Shown: piece after piece, positions 42,359 to 52,308 of the stretch
Numbering within the stretch: position 1 is the first letter of the stretch
Layout of the letters: every line of letters begins with the position of its first letter
Source of the DNA: Pontibacter aydingkolensis
GTDB lineage: Bacteria > Bacteroidota > Bacteroidia > Cytophagales > Hymenobacteraceae
Direction: 5' to 3'
Assembly (NCBI RefSeq): GCF_019443125.1
Contig: NZ_JAHYXK010000022.1
Span: forward strand, 1-53,180
Length of the DNA: 53,180 nt
The notes under the pieces: generated by a model
Seen by the model: only the letters and a program-made list of their open reading frames with translations
The model's database searches: none
What the model was told of the DNA's origin: nothing
Program-made: the position numbers and the translations under genes

Positions 42359-42708
42359 ATGTATAATTTTTAAAGGTTGGAAATACTCATTGGCTTACGT
42401 CTACTCAATGGGCCTGAAAACCGAACTTTACTACTGCCCGAAGTATAGAATAACTTACAATAATATTTAATCGCATTAAATTATACAACCCATGTTACCA
42501 AGTATTTAGTAAAAAATAAAGTCGAGTGACAGAATTATATGCTTACAGAATCGTGCAATATTTTAAACAAATGATCTGTCAATGTTCTTTTTATATAACC
42601 AGGCTTTCGAATATACCTGCTCAGCTATTCAAATCCTGCGCATCCTTTAATCTTATAAATCTTAGTCCTATCTTCGCATCATATTTCGATAAACCGTATT
42701 ACTAAAGT
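42359..42708. other. Spacer upstream of icmF
   Basis: No gene is seen. A weak -7-like TATCTTCG lies near 42670. I looked for a cobalamin riboswitch because the gene product uses B12; no B12-box-like conserved segment is visible, though this was by eye only. AT-rich overall. Confidence 0.4.
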
Positions 42709-45700
42709 ATGTCAATTACTACAGTAGAACCATATAAGCCTGTCAACCATATCCGTATCGTGACAGCCGCTTCTTTATTCGATGGCCACGACGCCGCCAT
42801 TAACATCATGCGTCGTATCATTCAGGCATCGGGTGCAGAGGTGATACACCTGGGCCACAACCGCTCTGTGCAGGAAATCGTGGATTGCGCCATTCAGGAA
42901 GACGCACAGGCCATTGCCATCACCTCATACCAGGGAGGCCACATCGAGTACTTTAAATACATGTACGACCTGCTGAATGAGCGCGGCTGCGGCCATATCC
43001 GATTATTCGGCGGCGGTGGTGGTGTTATACTTCCCACGGAGATAGAAGAGCTGCATGATTACGGTATTGCGCGCATCTACTCTCCTGATGATGGACGTGC
43101 CATGGGCTTGCAGGGTATGATAAACGACATGCTGCAGAAATGCGACTTCCCTACGGGCAAAGACCTGAATGGTGAGGTTAAGCACTTACGTGACAAAGAC
43201 CCGAAATCGATTGCCCGTTTGATCTCTGCTGCCGAGAACTTCCCGGAAGAGGCACGAGGAATACTGAATGAAGTAAAAGAGCAGGCCAAGGAAATAAACA
43301 CTCCTGTACTGGGCATTACTGGTACAGGTGGTGCCGGTAAGTCGTCGCTGGTAGATGAACTGGTGCGCCGCTTCCTGATGGATTTCCCTGAAAAGAAAAT
43401 TGCCATCATTTCAGTAGACCCATCTAAACGCAAAACGGGTGGTGCTTTATTGGGCGATAGAATCCGTATGAATTCTATTTCTAACGACAGAGTTTACATG
43501 CGCTCGCTGGCTACCCGCCAAAGCAACCTGGCCCTGAGTAAGTATGTGCAGGATGCTGTGGATATTGTGAAGGCTGCCGATTTTGATATGATCATCCTGG
43601 AGACTTCCGGTATAGGCCAGTCTGACACCGAGATCATCGAGCACTCTGACATGAGCTTGTATGTGATGACGCCGGAGTACGGTGCCGCCACACAGCTCGA
43701 GAAGATCGACATGCTGGACTTTGCTGATGTAATTGCCCTGAATAAATTCGACAAGCGCGGCGCATTGGATGCAATACGCGATGTAAAGAAACAATACAAG
43801 CGCAACCACCAGTTATGGGATGTAAACGATGATGATATTCCGGTTTTCGGAACTATAGCATCGCAGTTCAACGATCCGGGTATGAACCGCCTGTACCGTG
43901 CCGTTATGGCGAAAATCTCTGAAAAAACGGGCGTAGAGTTTGACTCTAACCTGAAGACTTCAAAAGAGATGTCTGAGAAAGTGTTCATTATACCTCCTGC
44001 CCGCACCCGTTACCTTTCTGAGATTTCGGAAACCATCCGTAGCTATGACAAGTGGAGCAAAGACCAGGCAGAAGTAGCGCAGAAACTGTATGGCATTAAA
44101 AAGTCTATCGAGGCAGTTCAAAGTATAGAAATTGCCGACAAAGACCGTTTGGTGAAGCAACTGGAGGAAGCCTATGCTGAAATAGAACTGAACCTGGATG
44201 GCCAGAATAAGAAGATACTCGAGAACTGGAAAGATAAAGTACAGGCTTACAAAAATGAGTTCTACGTATTTAAAGTACGCGACAAAGAGCTAAAGATAAA
44301 GACGCATACCGAATCGCTTTCACACTTGCAAATTCCTAAAGTTTCTACGCCACGCTACGAGGCATGGGGTGATTTACTGAAGTGGAACCTGCAGGAGAAC
44401 GTGCCAGGCGAATTCCCATACACAGCGGGTGTGTTCCCGTTCAAGCGCGAAGGCGAAGACCCTACCCGTATGTTTGCCGGCGAAGGCGGACCAGAGCGTA
44501 CCAACCGCCGTTTCCACTACGTGAGTTTGGGCATGCCAGCAAAGCGCCTTTCAACGGCCTTTGACTCGGTGACACTTTACGGTGAAGACCCAGATTTCAG
44601 ACCGGATATTTATGGTAAGATCGGTAACTCAGGTGTAAGCATTTGCTGCCTGGACGATGCCAAGAAACTATACTCTGGCTTTAACCTGGCCGACCCGATG
44701 ACGTCGGTTTCAATGACTATCAACGGCCCGGCAGCTATACTTACAGGCTTCTTCATGAATGCCGCCATCGACCAGCAGTGCGAACTTTATATTAAAGAAA
44801 ATGGCCTGGAGGATGAAGTAAACAAGAAGATCGAGGCTATCTATAAAGAGAAAGGTGTTGAGCGTCCAAGATACCAGGGCGAGTTGCCAAAAGGTAATGA
44901 TGGCCTAGGCTTGATGTTACTGGGTGTAACTGGCAATCAGGTGTTGCCTGCCGAAGTATACGAGCCAATCAAAACCCGTACACTGGCAGCCGTTCGTGGT
45001 ACCGTGCAGGCTGATATCCTGAAAGAGGACCAGGCACAGAATACCTGTATCTTTTCTACAGAGTTCTCGCTGCGTTTGATGGGTGATGTGCAGGCATATT
45101 TCATCGATAAAAACGTACGTAACTTCTACTCTGTGTCTATTTCTGGTTACCATATTGCAGAGGCAGGCGCAAACCCTATTTCGCAGCTGGCCTTTACACT
45201 TGCAAACGGATTTACCTTTGTAGAATACTATGTGAGCCGCGGCATGGACATTAACAAGTTCGCGCCTAACCTGAGCTTCTTCTTCTCTAACGGTATCGAT
45301 CCGGAGTATGCGGTAATTGGTCGTGTGGCACGTAGAATCTGGGCGAAGGCGATGAAGCACAAGTATAATGCGGATGCCCGTTCACAAATGTTGAAGTACC
45401 ACATCCAGACGTCAGGCCGTTCGCTGCACGCGCAGGAAATCGACTTCAACGATATCCGTACTACGCTGCAGGCACTGTATGCCATTTACGACAACTGTAA
45501 CTCACTGCACACGAATGCATACGATGAGGCTATTACTACGCCAACGGAAGCATCTGTACGTCGTGCGATGGCAATTCAGCTGATCATCAACCGTGAGCTT
45601 GGTCTTGCTAAAAATGAGAACCCACTACAAGGCTCGTTCATCATCGAAGAACTAACTGACCTGGTAGAAGAAGCTGTGCTGATAGAGTTTGACCGTATTA

Positions 45701-46095
45701 CGGAGCGTGGCGGCGTGCTGGGTGCTATGGAAACCATGTACCAGCGCGGTAAGATTCAGGAAGAAAGTTTATACTACGAGACGCTGAAGCATACAGGCGA
45801 ATACCCGATCATTGGTGTAAATACGTTCCTGTCTTCAACAGGCTCTCCTACAGTGCTGCCAACTGAAGTTATTCGTGCTACCGAAGAAGAGAAGCAGTAC
45901 CAGATCTCAATGCTGCAGTCGTTGCATAAAGGCAATGAGGATAAGTCTGGCGAAATGCTGAAACGCATACAACAGGTAGCCATCAACAATGGTAACATCT
46001 TCGAAGAAATGATGGAGACTGTTAAATTCTGCTCGCTGGGCCAGATCACCAATGCCCTGTTTGAAGTAGGCGGACAGTACCGCAGAAATATGTAA
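42709..46095 (+). CDS. icmF: Fused isobutyryl-CoA mutase (IcmF)
   Basis: The 1128-residue protein has three parts: a B12-binding domain (about 15-150; [13 protein letters not shown] and [10 protein letters not shown]), a MeaB-like GTPase chaperone (about 190-450; P-loop GTGGAGKSS and NKFD), and a mutase catalytic barrel (about 560-1128). This order, B12 domain then G domain then mutase, is that of IcmF. It interconverts isobutyryl-CoA and butyryl-CoA with adenosylcobalamin, and the G domain loads the cofactor. The exact acyl specificity cannot be read by eye; a closely related methylmalonyl-CoA-type mutase is possible. It is a single gene with its own terminator. Confidence 0.9.
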   Translation: MSITTVEPYKPVNHIRIVTAASLFDGHDAAINIMRRIIQASGAEVIHLGHNRSVQEIVDCAIQEDAQAIAITSYQGGHIEYFKYMYDLLNERGCGHIRLFGGGGGVILPTEIEELHDYGIARIYSPDDGRAMGLQGMINDMLQKCDFPTGKDLNGEVKHLRDKDPKSIARLISAAENFPEEARGILNEVKEQAKEINTPVLGITGTGGAGKSSLVDELVRRFLMDFPEKKIAIISVDPSKRKTGGALLGDRIRMNSISNDRVYMRSLATRQSNLALSKYVQDAVDIVKAADFDMIILETSGIGQSDTEIIEHSDMSLYVMTPEYGAATQLEKIDMLDFADVIALNKFDKRGALDAIRDVKKQYKRNHQLWDVNDDDIPVFGTIASQFNDPGMNRLYRAVMAKISEKTGVEFDSNLKTSKEMSEKVFIIPPARTRYLSEISETIRSYDKWSKDQAEVAQKLYGIKKSIEAVQSIEIADKDRLVKQLEEAYAEIELNLDGQNKKILENWKDKVQAYKNEFYVFKVRDKELKIKTHTESLSHLQIPKVSTPRYEAWGDLLKWNLQENVPGEFPYTAGVFPFKREGEDPTRMFAGEGGPERTNRRFHYVSLGMPAKRLSTAFDSVTLYGEDPDFRPDIYGKIGNSGVSICCLDDAKKLYSGFNLADPMTSVSMTINGPAAILTGFFMNAAIDQQCELYIKENGLEDEVNKKIEAIYKEKGVERPRYQGELPKGNDGLGLMLLGVTGNQVLPAEVYEPIKTRTLAAVRGTVQADILKEDQAQNTCIFSTEFSLRLMGDVQAYFIDKNVRNFYSVSISGYHIAEAGANPISQLAFTLANGFTFVEYYVSRGMDINKFAPNLSFFFSNGIDPEYAVIGRVARRIWAKAMKHKYNADARSQMLKYHIQTSGRSLHAQEIDFNDIRTTLQALYAIYDNCNSLHTNAYDEAITTPTEASVRRAMAIQLIINRELGLAKNENPLQGSFIIEELTDLVEEAVLIEFDRITERGGVLGAMETMYQRGKIQEESLYYETLKHTGEYPIIGVNTFLSSTGSPTVLPTEVIRATEEEKQYQISMLQSLHKGNEDKSGEMLKRIQQVAINNGNIFEEMMETVKFCSLGQITNALFEVGGQYRRNM

Positions 46096-46120
46096 GTTAT
46101 ACTTTGACGTATAAACTATA

Positions 46121-46154
46121 AAAAAAAGGAGCCGCTAAACTGGCTCCTTTTTTT
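46121..46154 (+). terminator. Terminator of icmF
   Basis: AAAAAAAGGAGCC and GGCTCCTTTTTTT form a stem with an 8-base loop, with A and T tracts at the sides. It lies 25 bases past the icmF stop. Confidence 0.85.
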
Positions 46155-46234
46155 ATATAAACGACTATATATCAACTTATACAGAACAAAAAACAGGCGC
46201 ATAAACGTATAAGGAGGACTTAAACAGGCAGAAC

Positions 46235-46390
46235 ATGAAAAAGAAACAGACGAGCACTTTCCCCCTATTCCTGATAGCTACAACTTTGCTATTAGTAGGA
46301 GCAGTAACATACCTGTACATAAGTACGCACCTGGAAGAGGAAGACGTGGACTTCGATTTATATGATGAAGATACTGAAGATTATTACTAA
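46235..46390 (+). CDS. Small membrane protein with acidic tail
   Basis: ATG at 46235 to TAA at 46390 gives 51 residues: a basic start (MKKKQT), one hydrophobic helix (about 9-28) and a strongly acidic tail (EEEDVDFDLYDEDTEDYY). AGGAGG lies 18 bases upstream, somewhat far for a ribosome binding site. It is a single-pass membrane protein with a negatively charged domain. No family is recognised. A perfect terminator follows. Confidence 0.65.
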   Translation: MKKKQTSTFPLFLIATTLLLVGAVTYLYISTHLEEEDVDFDLYDEDTEDYY

Positions 46391-46411
46391 TACTTTAGCT
46401 ATAGTTTGATC

Positions 46412-46464
46412 TACAAAAAGCAAAGCCCTCTGCATATTTGATACAGAGGGCTTTGCTTTTTGTA
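46412..46464. terminator. Bidirectional terminator
   Basis: Two 21-base arms (46412-46432 and 46444-46464) are perfect complements and include GCAAAGCCCTCTG. They separate the convergent genes 46235-46390 and 46517-48073. Confidence 0.9.
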
Positions 46465-46516
46465 GCGCGTAAGTCAGATCAACGCTACGGGTATTTATCG
46501 ATGTATTTTAACTTAC

Positions 46517-48073
46517 TTAATTTAACACGTAGTTTCTGCTGATCTCTGAGGCAGCGCCGGTTTTAGGAAAGTATATATCTTTAAAGCTTCGGGTACTGCC
46601 CTGCTCTACTCTTCTGAATATCTTATCCGGGGTGATATCGCTTAAAGAAGCAAAACCGCAGGCTTCCATCACCTCAATGGTAGATTTTATGGTATTGCCA
46701 TGGAAATTAGCCACACGCACCCGCTTATCTGCCACGTCCAGGCCGCTGTACAGGTTCTTGTCCTGCGTGGCTATACCTACCGGGCAGCGGCCAGAGTCGC
46801 ACTGAAGGGCCTGTATACATCCTAAAGCGAACATCATGCCTCTTGCGCTGTAGCACATATCAGCGCCCAAAGAGATCGCCTTCAGAATATCAACACCCGT
46901 AATGATCTTACCGGCAGCCATCAGCCTGATCTCGTTACGCAGACCATACTTTTTAAGTATGTTCTGTACATAGGCCAGCGCATCATATAGTGGCATGCCC
47001 AGGCTGTCAGTAAACTCCAGCGGAGCTGCACCTGTACCGCCCTCAGCACCATCAATGGTAATAAAGTCGGGGAAGATCTGGTTGTGCTTCATTTCGCGGC
47101 ACAACTGCTCAAACTCCACCTTGTTACCAATGCATATTTTAATGCCAATTGGCTTGCCCTCCGATAATACACGCAATTTCTGGATAAAGAGCAGTAAGGT
47201 AAACTGGTCTTTGAAAGCAGAATGCGCTGGCGGCGAAGCAACGGTAGTATAAGGCTCCACTTTACGGATAGCTGCAATTTCGGGCGTGTTTTTAGCTGCC
47301 GGAAGTATCCCGCCATGCCCGGGTTTGGCTCCCTGCGATAGCTTTATCTCCACCATTTTGATATGTGGATGCGCTACCTGTTCCTGGTACAGCCTTTCAG
47401 AGAAGTTACCGTCTTTATCGCGGCAGCCAAAGTAGCCTGTACCGATCTGCCAAATAAGGTCGCCGCCGCCTGCGATATGGAACGGGCTAACTCCGCCCTC
47501 TCCGGTGTTATGGGCAAAGCCTCCTAATTTGGCGCCAGCGCTAAGTGCTGTAACGGCTGTTTTACTGAGCGAGCCATAGCTCATGGCAGAAATGTTATAG
47601 ATACTGGCACTATATGGCTGGCTGCAGCTGCTGCTTCCAACAGTTACGCGCAGGTCGTTTTCCTTTACATGTACCGGAAACATAGTATGTGCTATCCATT
47701 CAAAGCCGGCTTCCTGGCTGTTGGCCTGCATACCAAAAGGCACTGTTTGCCGCACGTTTTTAGCGCGCTGGTACACGATGGAGCGCTGCCGGCGACTGAA
47801 AGGTTTTCCATCCAGGTCCGACTCGAAAAAGTACTGGCGCAGTTCAGGGCGTATACTTTCGAAGAAGTAGCGCAGGTACCCAAGCAGCGGGTAATTGCGC
47901 AGAATGGTATGCCTGCCCTGCCGAATGTTGCTCAGGTAAACCAGGTGCAGCGGCACAATAGCCAGTAACAACCATAAGGTTTGCCGCTCAAAAATCGAGA
48001 ATAATAAGGTAAGCAGGTAAAGCGTCGCAAATACGTACACAAACGTTTGCCTGACGCTGATTTTTGTTGCCAT
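46517..48073 (-). CDS. FMN-binding glutamate synthase-like protein
   Basis: The 518-residue protein has an N-terminal membrane segment (about 10-45) and a GltS-type FMN-binding barrel (about 110-470), with KPGHGGILPAAKN, ITIDGAEGGTGAAP and a Cys-rich region CIQALQCDSGRCPVGIATQD that could hold an Fe-S cluster. It lacks the glutaminase domain of full GltB, so it may use ammonia from elsewhere or a different substrate. The membrane anchor is the distinctive part. A small ORF lies upstream on the same strand. Confidence 0.88.
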   Translation of the reverse strand: MATKISVRQTFVYVFATLYLLTLLFSIFERQTLWLLLAIVPLHLVYLSNIRQGRHTILRNYPLLGYLRYFFESIRPELRQYFFESDLDGKPFSRRQRSIVYQRAKNVRQTVPFGMQANSQEAGFEWIAHTMFPVHVKENDLRVTVGSSSCSQPYSASIYNISAMSYGSLSKTAVTALSAGAKLGGFAHNTGEGGVSPFHIAGGGDLIWQIGTGYFGCRDKDGNFSERLYQEQVAHPHIKMVEIKLSQGAKPGHGGILPAAKNTPEIAAIRKVEPYTTVASPPAHSAFKDQFTLLLFIQKLRVLSEGKPIGIKICIGNKVEFEQLCREMKHNQIFPDFITIDGAEGGTGAAPLEFTDSLGMPLYDALAYVQNILKKYGLRNEIRLMAAGKIITGVDILKAISLGADMCYSARGMMFALGCIQALQCDSGRCPVGIATQDKNLYSGLDVADKRVRVANFHGNTIKSTIEVMEACGFASLSDITPDKIFRRVEQGSTRSFKDIYFPKTGAASEISRNYVLN

Positions 48074-48167
48074 GAATTAATAATGATAAAAAGAGATTTC
48101 TGATTTGCTCTGTTAACCGATCCGGAATTACCAATAAACTTAAGCTTAAGATCTGAGTAACTCCGGC

Positions 48168-48314
48168 CTAACCGTTAAAGGCTTTCGGAGTTGTAAAGAA
48201 GTGAAGGCAATACCCATTCAGCTTATCACTTAAGGATAGGTGATGGGAAGCAGAAACCAGGCCTGCGCCGGTTAGTGCTAACAAAGACAGATAAGTATAG
48301 CTATAGGGCTGCAT
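48168..48314 (-). CDS. Possible 48-residue small protein
   Basis: From the ATG at 48314 the frame gives MQPYSYTYLSLLALTGAGLV, then a His/Ser-rich and aromatic tail ending at 48168. It starts as a possible signal or membrane helix. A perfect -7 box (complement of 48329-48336, TACCTTTG) lies only 15 bases upstream, so the transcript would have almost no leader. An uncertain gene, also open to chance. Confidence 0.35.
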   Translation of the reverse strand: MQPYSYTYLSLLALTGAGLVSASHHLSLSDKLNGYCLHFFTTPKAFNG

Positions 48315-48328
48315 AGTCAATGTTTGTG

Positions 48329-48336
48329 CAAAGGTA
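48329..48336 (-). promoter_or_regulatory. Possible -7 promoter element
   Basis: CAAAGGTA complements TACCTTTG, matching TAnnTTTG fully. No good TTG is placed at -33. It could serve the small ORF at 48168-48314 or the glutamate synthase-like gene. Confidence 0.35.
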
Positions 48337-48591
48337 GAACAAAGTTGCACACATTTGCCACCATACTTGTACAATAATTTGCAAACGCTAAAAGACATTG
48401 CCAAAGTATAACTTACACTATTCAGAATATAGGTTTTCATACTTCAGTAAAAGTCATAACATTCTTATTTTACCTCTAAATTATTCTTCGATAATTCTCT
48501 GAAGCCAATTATAGAGAGAGCCTGAAAAAACCATAACCTTCAGTATGCAATCACGTTCAAGTGCAATACACACCTCCTTAACCAAACTAAC

Positions 48592-48723
48592 ATGAGACAT
48601 TTTTCCACTATATCCTCGCTGTTGCTGTTAGGCACAACAGTTAGCCTGCTCATTACAAAATGGACGATTAATCATCAGACAGTGCAGAACAGTGCTGAAG
48701 ATGGATATCATTTATACTTGTAA
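48592..48723 (+). CDS. Small protein with hydrophobic start
   Basis: ATG at 48592 to TAA at 48723 gives 43 residues with a hydrophobic helix (about 8-24, SLLLLGTTVSLLITK) and a polar tail (QNSAEDGYHLYL). It may be a short membrane or secreted peptide. No strong promoter is visible. The gene lies alone between a divergent ORF and the FKBP gene. Confidence is limited by length. Confidence 0.45.
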   Translation: MRHFSTISSLLLLGTTVSLLITKWTINHQTVQNSAEDGYHLYL

Positions 48724-48864
48724 GCTGCCCTATACAGAGATATTCATTTATTAGATTTATCATACTTTTATACCAGCTAATGCAAGGGTTTTCCTATGGA
48801 TTAGCTGGTTTGTTCGTATTTAGTACCAGGTGGTTTTAATGCAGGAGGTTAGAGCCAAATTGCT

Positions 48865-48872
48865 TACTTTTG
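48865..48872 (+). promoter_or_regulatory. Possible -7 promoter element of the FKBP gene
   Basis: TACTTTTG matches TAnnTTTG fully. It lies 68 bases upstream of the start codon at 48940. A -33 TTG is not clear at the usual spacing. Confidence 0.4.
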
Positions 48873-48939
48873 GCAAAAGCATTTAATTGTCATAATTATT
48901 AAATATAGCCGGCACAGCATACGTGCCAAAAACTCAACT

Positions 48940-49539
48940 ATGGATTTAAAAGAAAAGATCAGCTACATTATTGGCCGCGACATGGCAGCTAACCTAAGCA
49001 AACAAGGCATAGAGGTAGAAGCAGAGTCGTTTATAAAGGGCTTTAAAGAAGTGCAGGAAGGAAAAGAATCTTCTTTGTCTCAAAGCGATGTACAGCAGGC
49101 AATGATGGCCCTACAACAGGAAATGGCTGAAAAGCAGAATGCATCTGGTGGCGAAAATAAAAAGGCCGGAGAAGCATTTTTAGCAGAGAACAAAAATAAA
49201 GAGGGTGTAAAAACATTACCAAGCGGACTGCAGTACATGATACTGAAGGAGGGAACAGGTAAGTCCCCGTCTGCATCTGATACAGTTACGACACACTACC
49301 ACGGTACTTTAATAGATGGCACTACGTTTGACTCGTCTTACGAACGCGGACAGCCTGCTACTTTCCCGGTTAACGGCGTAATAGCCGGCTGGACTGAAGC
49401 CCTGCAGCTGATGAAGGAGGGTTCAAAGTGGAGGCTGTTCATACCTTCAGGTCTGGCTTACGGGGCACAAGGCGCCGGCGATGTTATAGGACCAAACTCA
49501 ACTTTGATCTTCGACGTGGAGCTGCTTTCTGTTAAGTAA
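48940..49539 (+). CDS. FKBP-type peptidyl-prolyl isomerase
   Basis: The 199-residue protein has an FKBP_N dimerisation domain (about 1-75) and a C-terminal FKBP domain (about 95-199) with GTGKSPSASDTVTTHYHGTL, FDSSYERGQPA and IPSGLAYGAQGAG. Full set of FKBP residues around the active site is present. It lacks a signal peptide, unlike FkpA, and so resembles cytoplasmic FklB. It isomerises X-Pro bonds during folding. The promoter has a clear -7 element and the gene ends in a terminator. Confidence 0.92.
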   Translation: MDLKEKISYIIGRDMAANLSKQGIEVEAESFIKGFKEVQEGKESSLSQSDVQQAMMALQQEMAEKQNASGGENKKAGEAFLAENKNKEGVKTLPSGLQYMILKEGTGKSPSASDTVTTHYHGTLIDGTTFDSSYERGQPATFPVNGVIAGWTEALQLMKEGSKWRLFIPSGLAYGAQGAGDVIGPNSTLIFDVELLSVK

Positions 49540-49555
49540 TCTCTTTATAAATGGC

Positions 49556-49604
49556 TTTCAAACAAAAAGGCAGTGCTGTTTAAGCACTGCCTTTTTGTTT
49601 GAAA
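49556..49604. terminator. Bidirectional terminator
   Basis: Two 22-base arms (49556-49577 and 49583-49604) containing AAAAAGGCAGTGCT and AGCACTGCCTTTTT are perfect complements. They separate the convergent FKBP gene and the gene at 49622-50122. Confidence 0.9.
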
Positions 49605-49621
49605 ATCACTATTGTATTACC

Positions 49622-50122
49622 CTAAGCTCCGGCTTTTACACTTTTGTCAAGAGAGAGCCATCGTTGCGCGGCCTCACGGTACAGAAAGTGATTAATGATC
49701 ATAAAATTCTCGTTCTGAATCAGTTCATCGCCATCAAGCTCATGCACTAACTCATGTGAAGCACTGACAGGAAGTATAACCGCTACAAATACATTACTGC
49801 CAACTACACGCAGCGCTTCCGGAAAAAAATACGTGAACACCCATCGTTGGTCAGACCTTTTGATTTTATCACGGCTATGCAAGTCTAACAGCCATTTAGC
49901 AGGTTTATAAAGCTGTACATATTCCATTATTACTGAATAGCCCTGTCTTACTTCATGTGAATTAACTGATCCTTCCCATTTTATCTCCAGTGTTTCTGAA
50001 TGCTCATCATAATTTATACTTAATTTATTATCAACTACAGTTTCATTTTCAGCAAAGCTGGTAGGTGGATAGGTTGGGTTATAAGTAGCCTGTCTTATCA
50101 TAGGTAGATTGTCTAATGGCAA
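49622..50122 (-). CDS. STAS-like hypothetical protein
   Basis: The 166-residue protein (or 159 from a second Met at 50101) has an unstructured first 40 residues, then an alpha/beta fold (LSINYDEHSETLEIKWEG, WLLDLHSRD, FVAVILPVS) resembling SpoIIAA/STAS-like domains, ending in a helix YREAAQRWLSL. A related protein, by layout and ending (YQEATHWLID), lies at 51874-52308 on the far side of the GDH gene. Lipid binding or a partner-switch role are possibilities; no direct motif supports either. Confidence 0.65.
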   Translation of the reverse strand: MPLDNLPMIRQATYNPTYPPTSFAENETVVDNKLSINYDEHSETLEIKWEGSVNSHEVRQGYSVIMEYVQLYKPAKWLLDLHSRDKIKRSDQRWVFTYFFPEALRVVGSNVFVAVILPVSASHELVHELDGDELIQNENFMIINHFLYREAAQRWLSLDKSVKAGA

Positions 50123-50416
50123 AGTAACTCAAGCCACAAATTACTTTAAGGTGATTATATCAGAATTAATCAGCATACTAAGCTTTATCATCAGCATGCA
50201 AATATTAACATTAAATTGTTATCAAACAAGATAATATTAAAATATACCTCTATACAATTAAGTATTTTACTTTTGATTTGTGCCTAAGTAACGTGATTAT
50301 TAGAATATTATTTTAGATATTAAACAGGCAAAATATCTTAAAAATTAAATATCTAAACAAAACCCTGCACTAATCGTTCTTAATCCTGTTATAGCTCACT
50401 TTAAAAATAAGTAAGT
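50123..50416. other. Divergent promoter region before GDH
   Basis: The 294-base AT-rich spacer has no gene. TACTTTTG (50268-50275) fits the -7 element for GDH, 142 bases upstream of the start. Confidence 0.4.
50268..50275 (+). promoter_or_regulatory. Possible -7 promoter element of GDH gene
   Basis: TACTTTTG matches TAnnTTTG fully. The -33 TTG is not evident at 19-21 bases. The 5' leader would be about 135 bases, long enough to hold regulation. Confidence 0.4.
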
Positions 50417-51841
50417 ATGTCAGATAACCACAACGAAGGCAAAAAATTCTTAGACAGTGTACACCAGTATTTTGATCATGCGGCAAAGTACTCTCGCCTT
50501 GACCCTGGAATTTTAGCTCAGATAAAAGCATGCAACAGTGTTTACAAAGTATCTTTTCCGGTTGAGATAGACGGAAGGATTGAAGTGATTGAAGGCATCC
50601 GTGTACAGCACAGCCACCATAAGCTACCTTCTAAGGGAGGCATCCGGTTTAGCATGCAGGTAGATGAAGATGAAGTTAAGGCACTGGCATCGCTTATGAC
50701 TTTTAAATGCGCTGTAGTAGATGTACCGTTTGGTGGTGCTAAAGGAGGCGTTAAGATAAACCCTCGTACAAGCTCTGTTAAGACCCTTGAGAAAGTAACC
50801 AGACGCTATGCAGCCGAACTGGTTAAAAAGAACCTGATAGGCCCTGGTATTGATGTGCCAGCCCCTGACTATGGTACTGGCAGCCGTGAAATGGCTTGGA
50901 TAGCTGATACCTACCAGGCCTTTAAATATGGCGAAATAAGCGCACTGGGTTGTGTCACTGGTAAGCCTGTAGGTCAGGGGGGTATCAGAGGCCGTGCAGA
51001 GGCAACTGGCTTGGGTATATACTTTGGCATCCGGGAAGCACTACAAGATACTGACCTGTTGAAAGACAGTGGCTTGAAAGGCTCCACCATGGAAGGTAAG
51101 AGCATCATTGTGCAGGGGCTGGGCAATGTTGGCTACCATGCTGCCTATTTCTGCCAGCAGGACGGTGCCATTATTACGGGTATTGCAGAACGTGAAGGCG
51201 GAATTTACAACGAAAAAGGCATCGATATTAAAGAGGCTTTTAAGCATCGCAGCGAAACCGGCTCTATACTCAACTTTAAAGACTGCGAAAATATAGAAAA
51301 CTCTGTTGAGTTGCTGGAGCGCGCATGTGATATACTATTGCCTGCCGCCCTCGAAAACCAGATCCATGAAGGCAATGCCGCCAATATAAAAGCAAAGATC
51401 ATAGCAGAAGGAGCAAACGGCCCGGTAACGCGCGAAGCAGAAGAGGTACTGTTAAAAAATAAGATCATCATACTACCTGACCTTTACCTGAATGCCGGCG
51501 GAGTTACGGTTTCATACTTTGAGTGGCTTAAAAACCTGTCGAATGTACGATTTGGCCGGATGGGAAAACGAGCAGAAGAAGCTAGCTACAAAAAACTGGT
51601 TAGTGCCATAGAGTCTTCGTCGGGTAAAACAATTACGGCTACTGAGCGAGCATTGCTTACACAAGGCTCTGATGAGATAAGCCTGGTAAGATCCGGATTA
51701 GAGGATACCATGATCAATGCTTACCACGAAATAAGGGCTGTTATGAAAAAGGAGAATATACCGGACTTGCGTACAGCAGCATTTTTAACAGCTATTGAGA
51801 AGATTGGCGTGAGCTATGAGTCGCTTGGAATTTTCCCTTGA
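50417..51841 (+). CDS. Glutamate dehydrogenase (Glu/Leu/Phe/Val family)
   Basis: The 474-residue protein has the catalytic Lys motif PFGGAKGGVKINP, a dimerisation segment (LPSKGGIRFSMQVDEDEV) and a C-terminal nucleotide-binding domain with GLGNVGYHAAYFC. It reversibly deaminates glutamate to 2-oxoglutarate. The GLGNVG fingerprint followed by hydrophobic residues does not clearly settle NAD versus NADP. It is flanked by two STAS-like genes, both on the minus strand. Its stop is followed by a terminator (51870-51899) that overlaps the stop of the next gene. Confidence 0.93.
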   Translation: MSDNHNEGKKFLDSVHQYFDHAAKYSRLDPGILAQIKACNSVYKVSFPVEIDGRIEVIEGIRVQHSHHKLPSKGGIRFSMQVDEDEVKALASLMTFKCAVVDVPFGGAKGGVKINPRTSSVKTLEKVTRRYAAELVKKNLIGPGIDVPAPDYGTGSREMAWIADTYQAFKYGEISALGCVTGKPVGQGGIRGRAEATGLGIYFGIREALQDTDLLKDSGLKGSTMEGKSIIVQGLGNVGYHAAYFCQQDGAIITGIAEREGGIYNEKGIDIKEAFKHRSETGSILNFKDCENIENSVELLERACDILLPAALENQIHEGNAANIKAKIIAEGANGPVTREAEEVLLKNKIIILPDLYLNAGGVTVSYFEWLKNLSNVRFGRMGKRAEEASYKKLVSAIESSSGKTITATERALLTQGSDEISLVRSGLEDTMINAYHEIRAVMKKENIPDLRTAAFLTAIEKIGVSYESLGIFP

Positions 51842-51869
51842 TGGGTAGAAAATATAGAAAAGATTTAAG

Positions 51870-51905
51870 AAGGTCAGGAACACATTGTTTCCTGGCCTTT
51901 TTTTA
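51870..51905 (+). terminator. Terminator of GDH gene
   Basis: AAGGTCAGGAA and TTCCTGGCCTT form a stem (one G-U pair) with a CACATTG-type loop and a T run. It overlaps the 3' end of the minus gene at 51874. Confidence 0.75.
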
Positions 51906-52308
51906 TGTCAATAAGCCAATGCGTGGCTTCCTGGTACGCGGTAAAGTAGTTAAAATGGATAAAGTCTTGCCTCGACAGGTAGGCCGGCTGCTGGTAGTTA
52001 GTAACGATGGCTTTAAAGTGCTCTTCAGAAAACACAACTGCCGCATTTATACTTGATTTGATTATCTGGTACACACTAGGATAAAATTCCAGCATAAGCC
52101 AGGCTTCCTGCTCCCTATTTAAGGGGCCAATAGCTGTTAGGTCAGTACAAAAAGAAGTAATAAGGCAGGTTTGCTGAACATGTTGCAAAGCAGACAGGTA
52201 TGTATCTTTCAACTGTTTGATGGTAGGTTTCTGCTTCCAGTTAATAAACAGGATATCAGTAGCTACATCATGAGATATACCAACATAGGGAGTATCCTTT
52301 ATCACCAT
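51874..52308 (-). CDS. STAS-like hypothetical protein (paralogue of 49622-50122)
   Basis: The 144-residue protein has an alpha/beta layout (FINWKQKPTIKQLKDTYLSA, FCTDLTAIGPLNREQE, AAVVFSEEHFKAIV) like that of the protein at 49622-50122, with the same C-terminal helix ending (YQEATHWLI). It lacks the 40-residue N-terminal extension of the other. Both are on the minus strand, on either side of GDH. A STAS/SpoIIAA-like fold is suggested by shape only. Confidence 0.65.
   Translation of the reverse strand: MVIKDTPYVGISHDVATDILFINWKQKPTIKQLKDTYLSALQHVQQTCLITSFCTDLTAIGPLNREQEAWLMLEFYPSVYQIIKSSINAAVVFSEEHFKAIVTNYQQPAYLSRQDFIHFNYFTAYQEATHWLIDIKKGQETMCS

Noticed and set aside
42359..42708. Possible cobalamin riboswitch upstream of icmF
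   Set aside because: The gene uses B12, but I see no B12-box-like segment or extended fold; a covariance-model search would settle it.
48039..48048. CAAACGTTTG palindrome resembling the LacI operator core
   Set aside because: It lies inside the coding region of the glutamate synthase-like protein, is only 10 bases long and has no flanking match to the operator.
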